From positions 1-5,988 of the forward strand of contig JAIYCA010000248.1 in assembly GCA_027488265.1 (NCBI GenBank): 5,988 nt of DNA, read 5' to 3'. The position numbers and the translations under genes are program-made. Each line of letters opens with the position of its first letter. Position 1 is the stretch's first letter. The notes beneath the pieces are model-generated. The model searched no databases, had not been told where the DNA came from, and saw nothing but the letters and a program-made list of their open reading frames with translations. The DNA is from Planctomycetaceae bacterium. Lineage in GTDB: Bacteria; Planctomycetota; Phycisphaerae; Phycisphaerales; SM1A02. Of this stretch, positions 5,905 through 5,988 are shown in pieces.

Positions 5905-5988
5905 CGTAAGCCTCCCAAGACTTTCGACAGCACTTTGGTGGCACGCTCGATGCCCTTGCCAGACTTCGAGATTGCATTCGCGAGTCCG
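5901..5988 (-). CDS. C-terminal end of an unknown gene running off the right edge
   Basis: On the - strand, codons from 5987 down read 28 residues beginning GLANAISKSGKGIE and ending VLSKVLGGLR, then TGA at 5903-5901. The stop overlaps the ATG of the 168-aa gene as ATGA, the same junction type as PBP2-rodA in this window. This makes a two-gene operon likely. The visible tail has a heptad-like spacing of hydrophobics with interspersed Lys and Arg (an amphipathic, basic helix). Too little is present to name a family. The alternative frame that continues the 168-aa ORF upstream is also open to the edge, but it lacks this overlap logic. Confidence 0.55.
   Translation of the reverse strand, partial: GLANAISKSGKGIERATKVLSKVLGGLR
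5911..5916 (-). promoter_or_regulatory. Shine-Dalgarno sequence of the 168-aa gene
   Basis: Read on the - strand this is GGGAGG, six bases before the ATG at 5904. It is the best ribosome-binding site in the window and fixes the start of the 168-aa gene. It lies inside the last codons (Gly-Gly) of the upstream gene, as expected for translationally coupled genes. Confidence 0.7.

Overview
This window is a GC-rich bacterial chromosome segment that carries a peptidoglycan-synthesis cluster on the + strand. A short convergent pair of unrecognised genes follows on the - strand. The gene set (MraY, PBP2, RodA, RsmG) marks a Gram-negative-type, wall-making bacterium. The order mraY, then PBP2, then rodA, with no murD, ftsW or murG following mraY, together with the divergent PBP2 and RodA sequences, suggests a deep-branching lineage. 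A Phycisphaerae-like planctomycete is my best guess. It is an inference from gene style and order, not something the sequence proves.

Layout. Positions 1-959 hold the 3' part of mraY, whose 5' end lies outside the window. Positions 960-1078 are a 119-base spacer with a 9-base direct repeat and two overlapping inverted repeats, and no convincing promoter. Positions 1079-3394 encode a long PBP2 (771 aa). It overlaps rodA (3391-4581) by 4 bases through an ATGA junction. After a 15-base gap comes rsmG (4597-5355), the 16S rRNA guanine-N7 methyltransferase. A 42-base gap without a recognisable terminator separates it from a convergent - strand gene of unknown function (5398-5904). That gene overlaps, again by ATGA, the end of another unknown - strand gene that runs off the right edge (5901-5988).

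How the genes work together. MraY makes lipid I, the first membrane-bound peptidoglycan precursor. RodA (glycosyltransferase) and PBP2 (transpeptidase) form the SEDS-bPBP pair that polymerises and crosslinks lipid II during elongation. The ATGA overlap between PBP2 and rodA suggests translational coupling of the two partners. RsmG is a ribosome-modification gene that shares the transcription unit without an evident mechanistic link.

I see no mobile element, CRISPR array, RNA gene or novel defence system here. The points most worth a second look are a probable Cys/His metal site and two insertions in PBP2, the loss of a conserved Glu pair in RodA, the uncertain rsmG start, strong enrichment of the hexamer CGATCG across the window, and the unidentified - strand gene pair.
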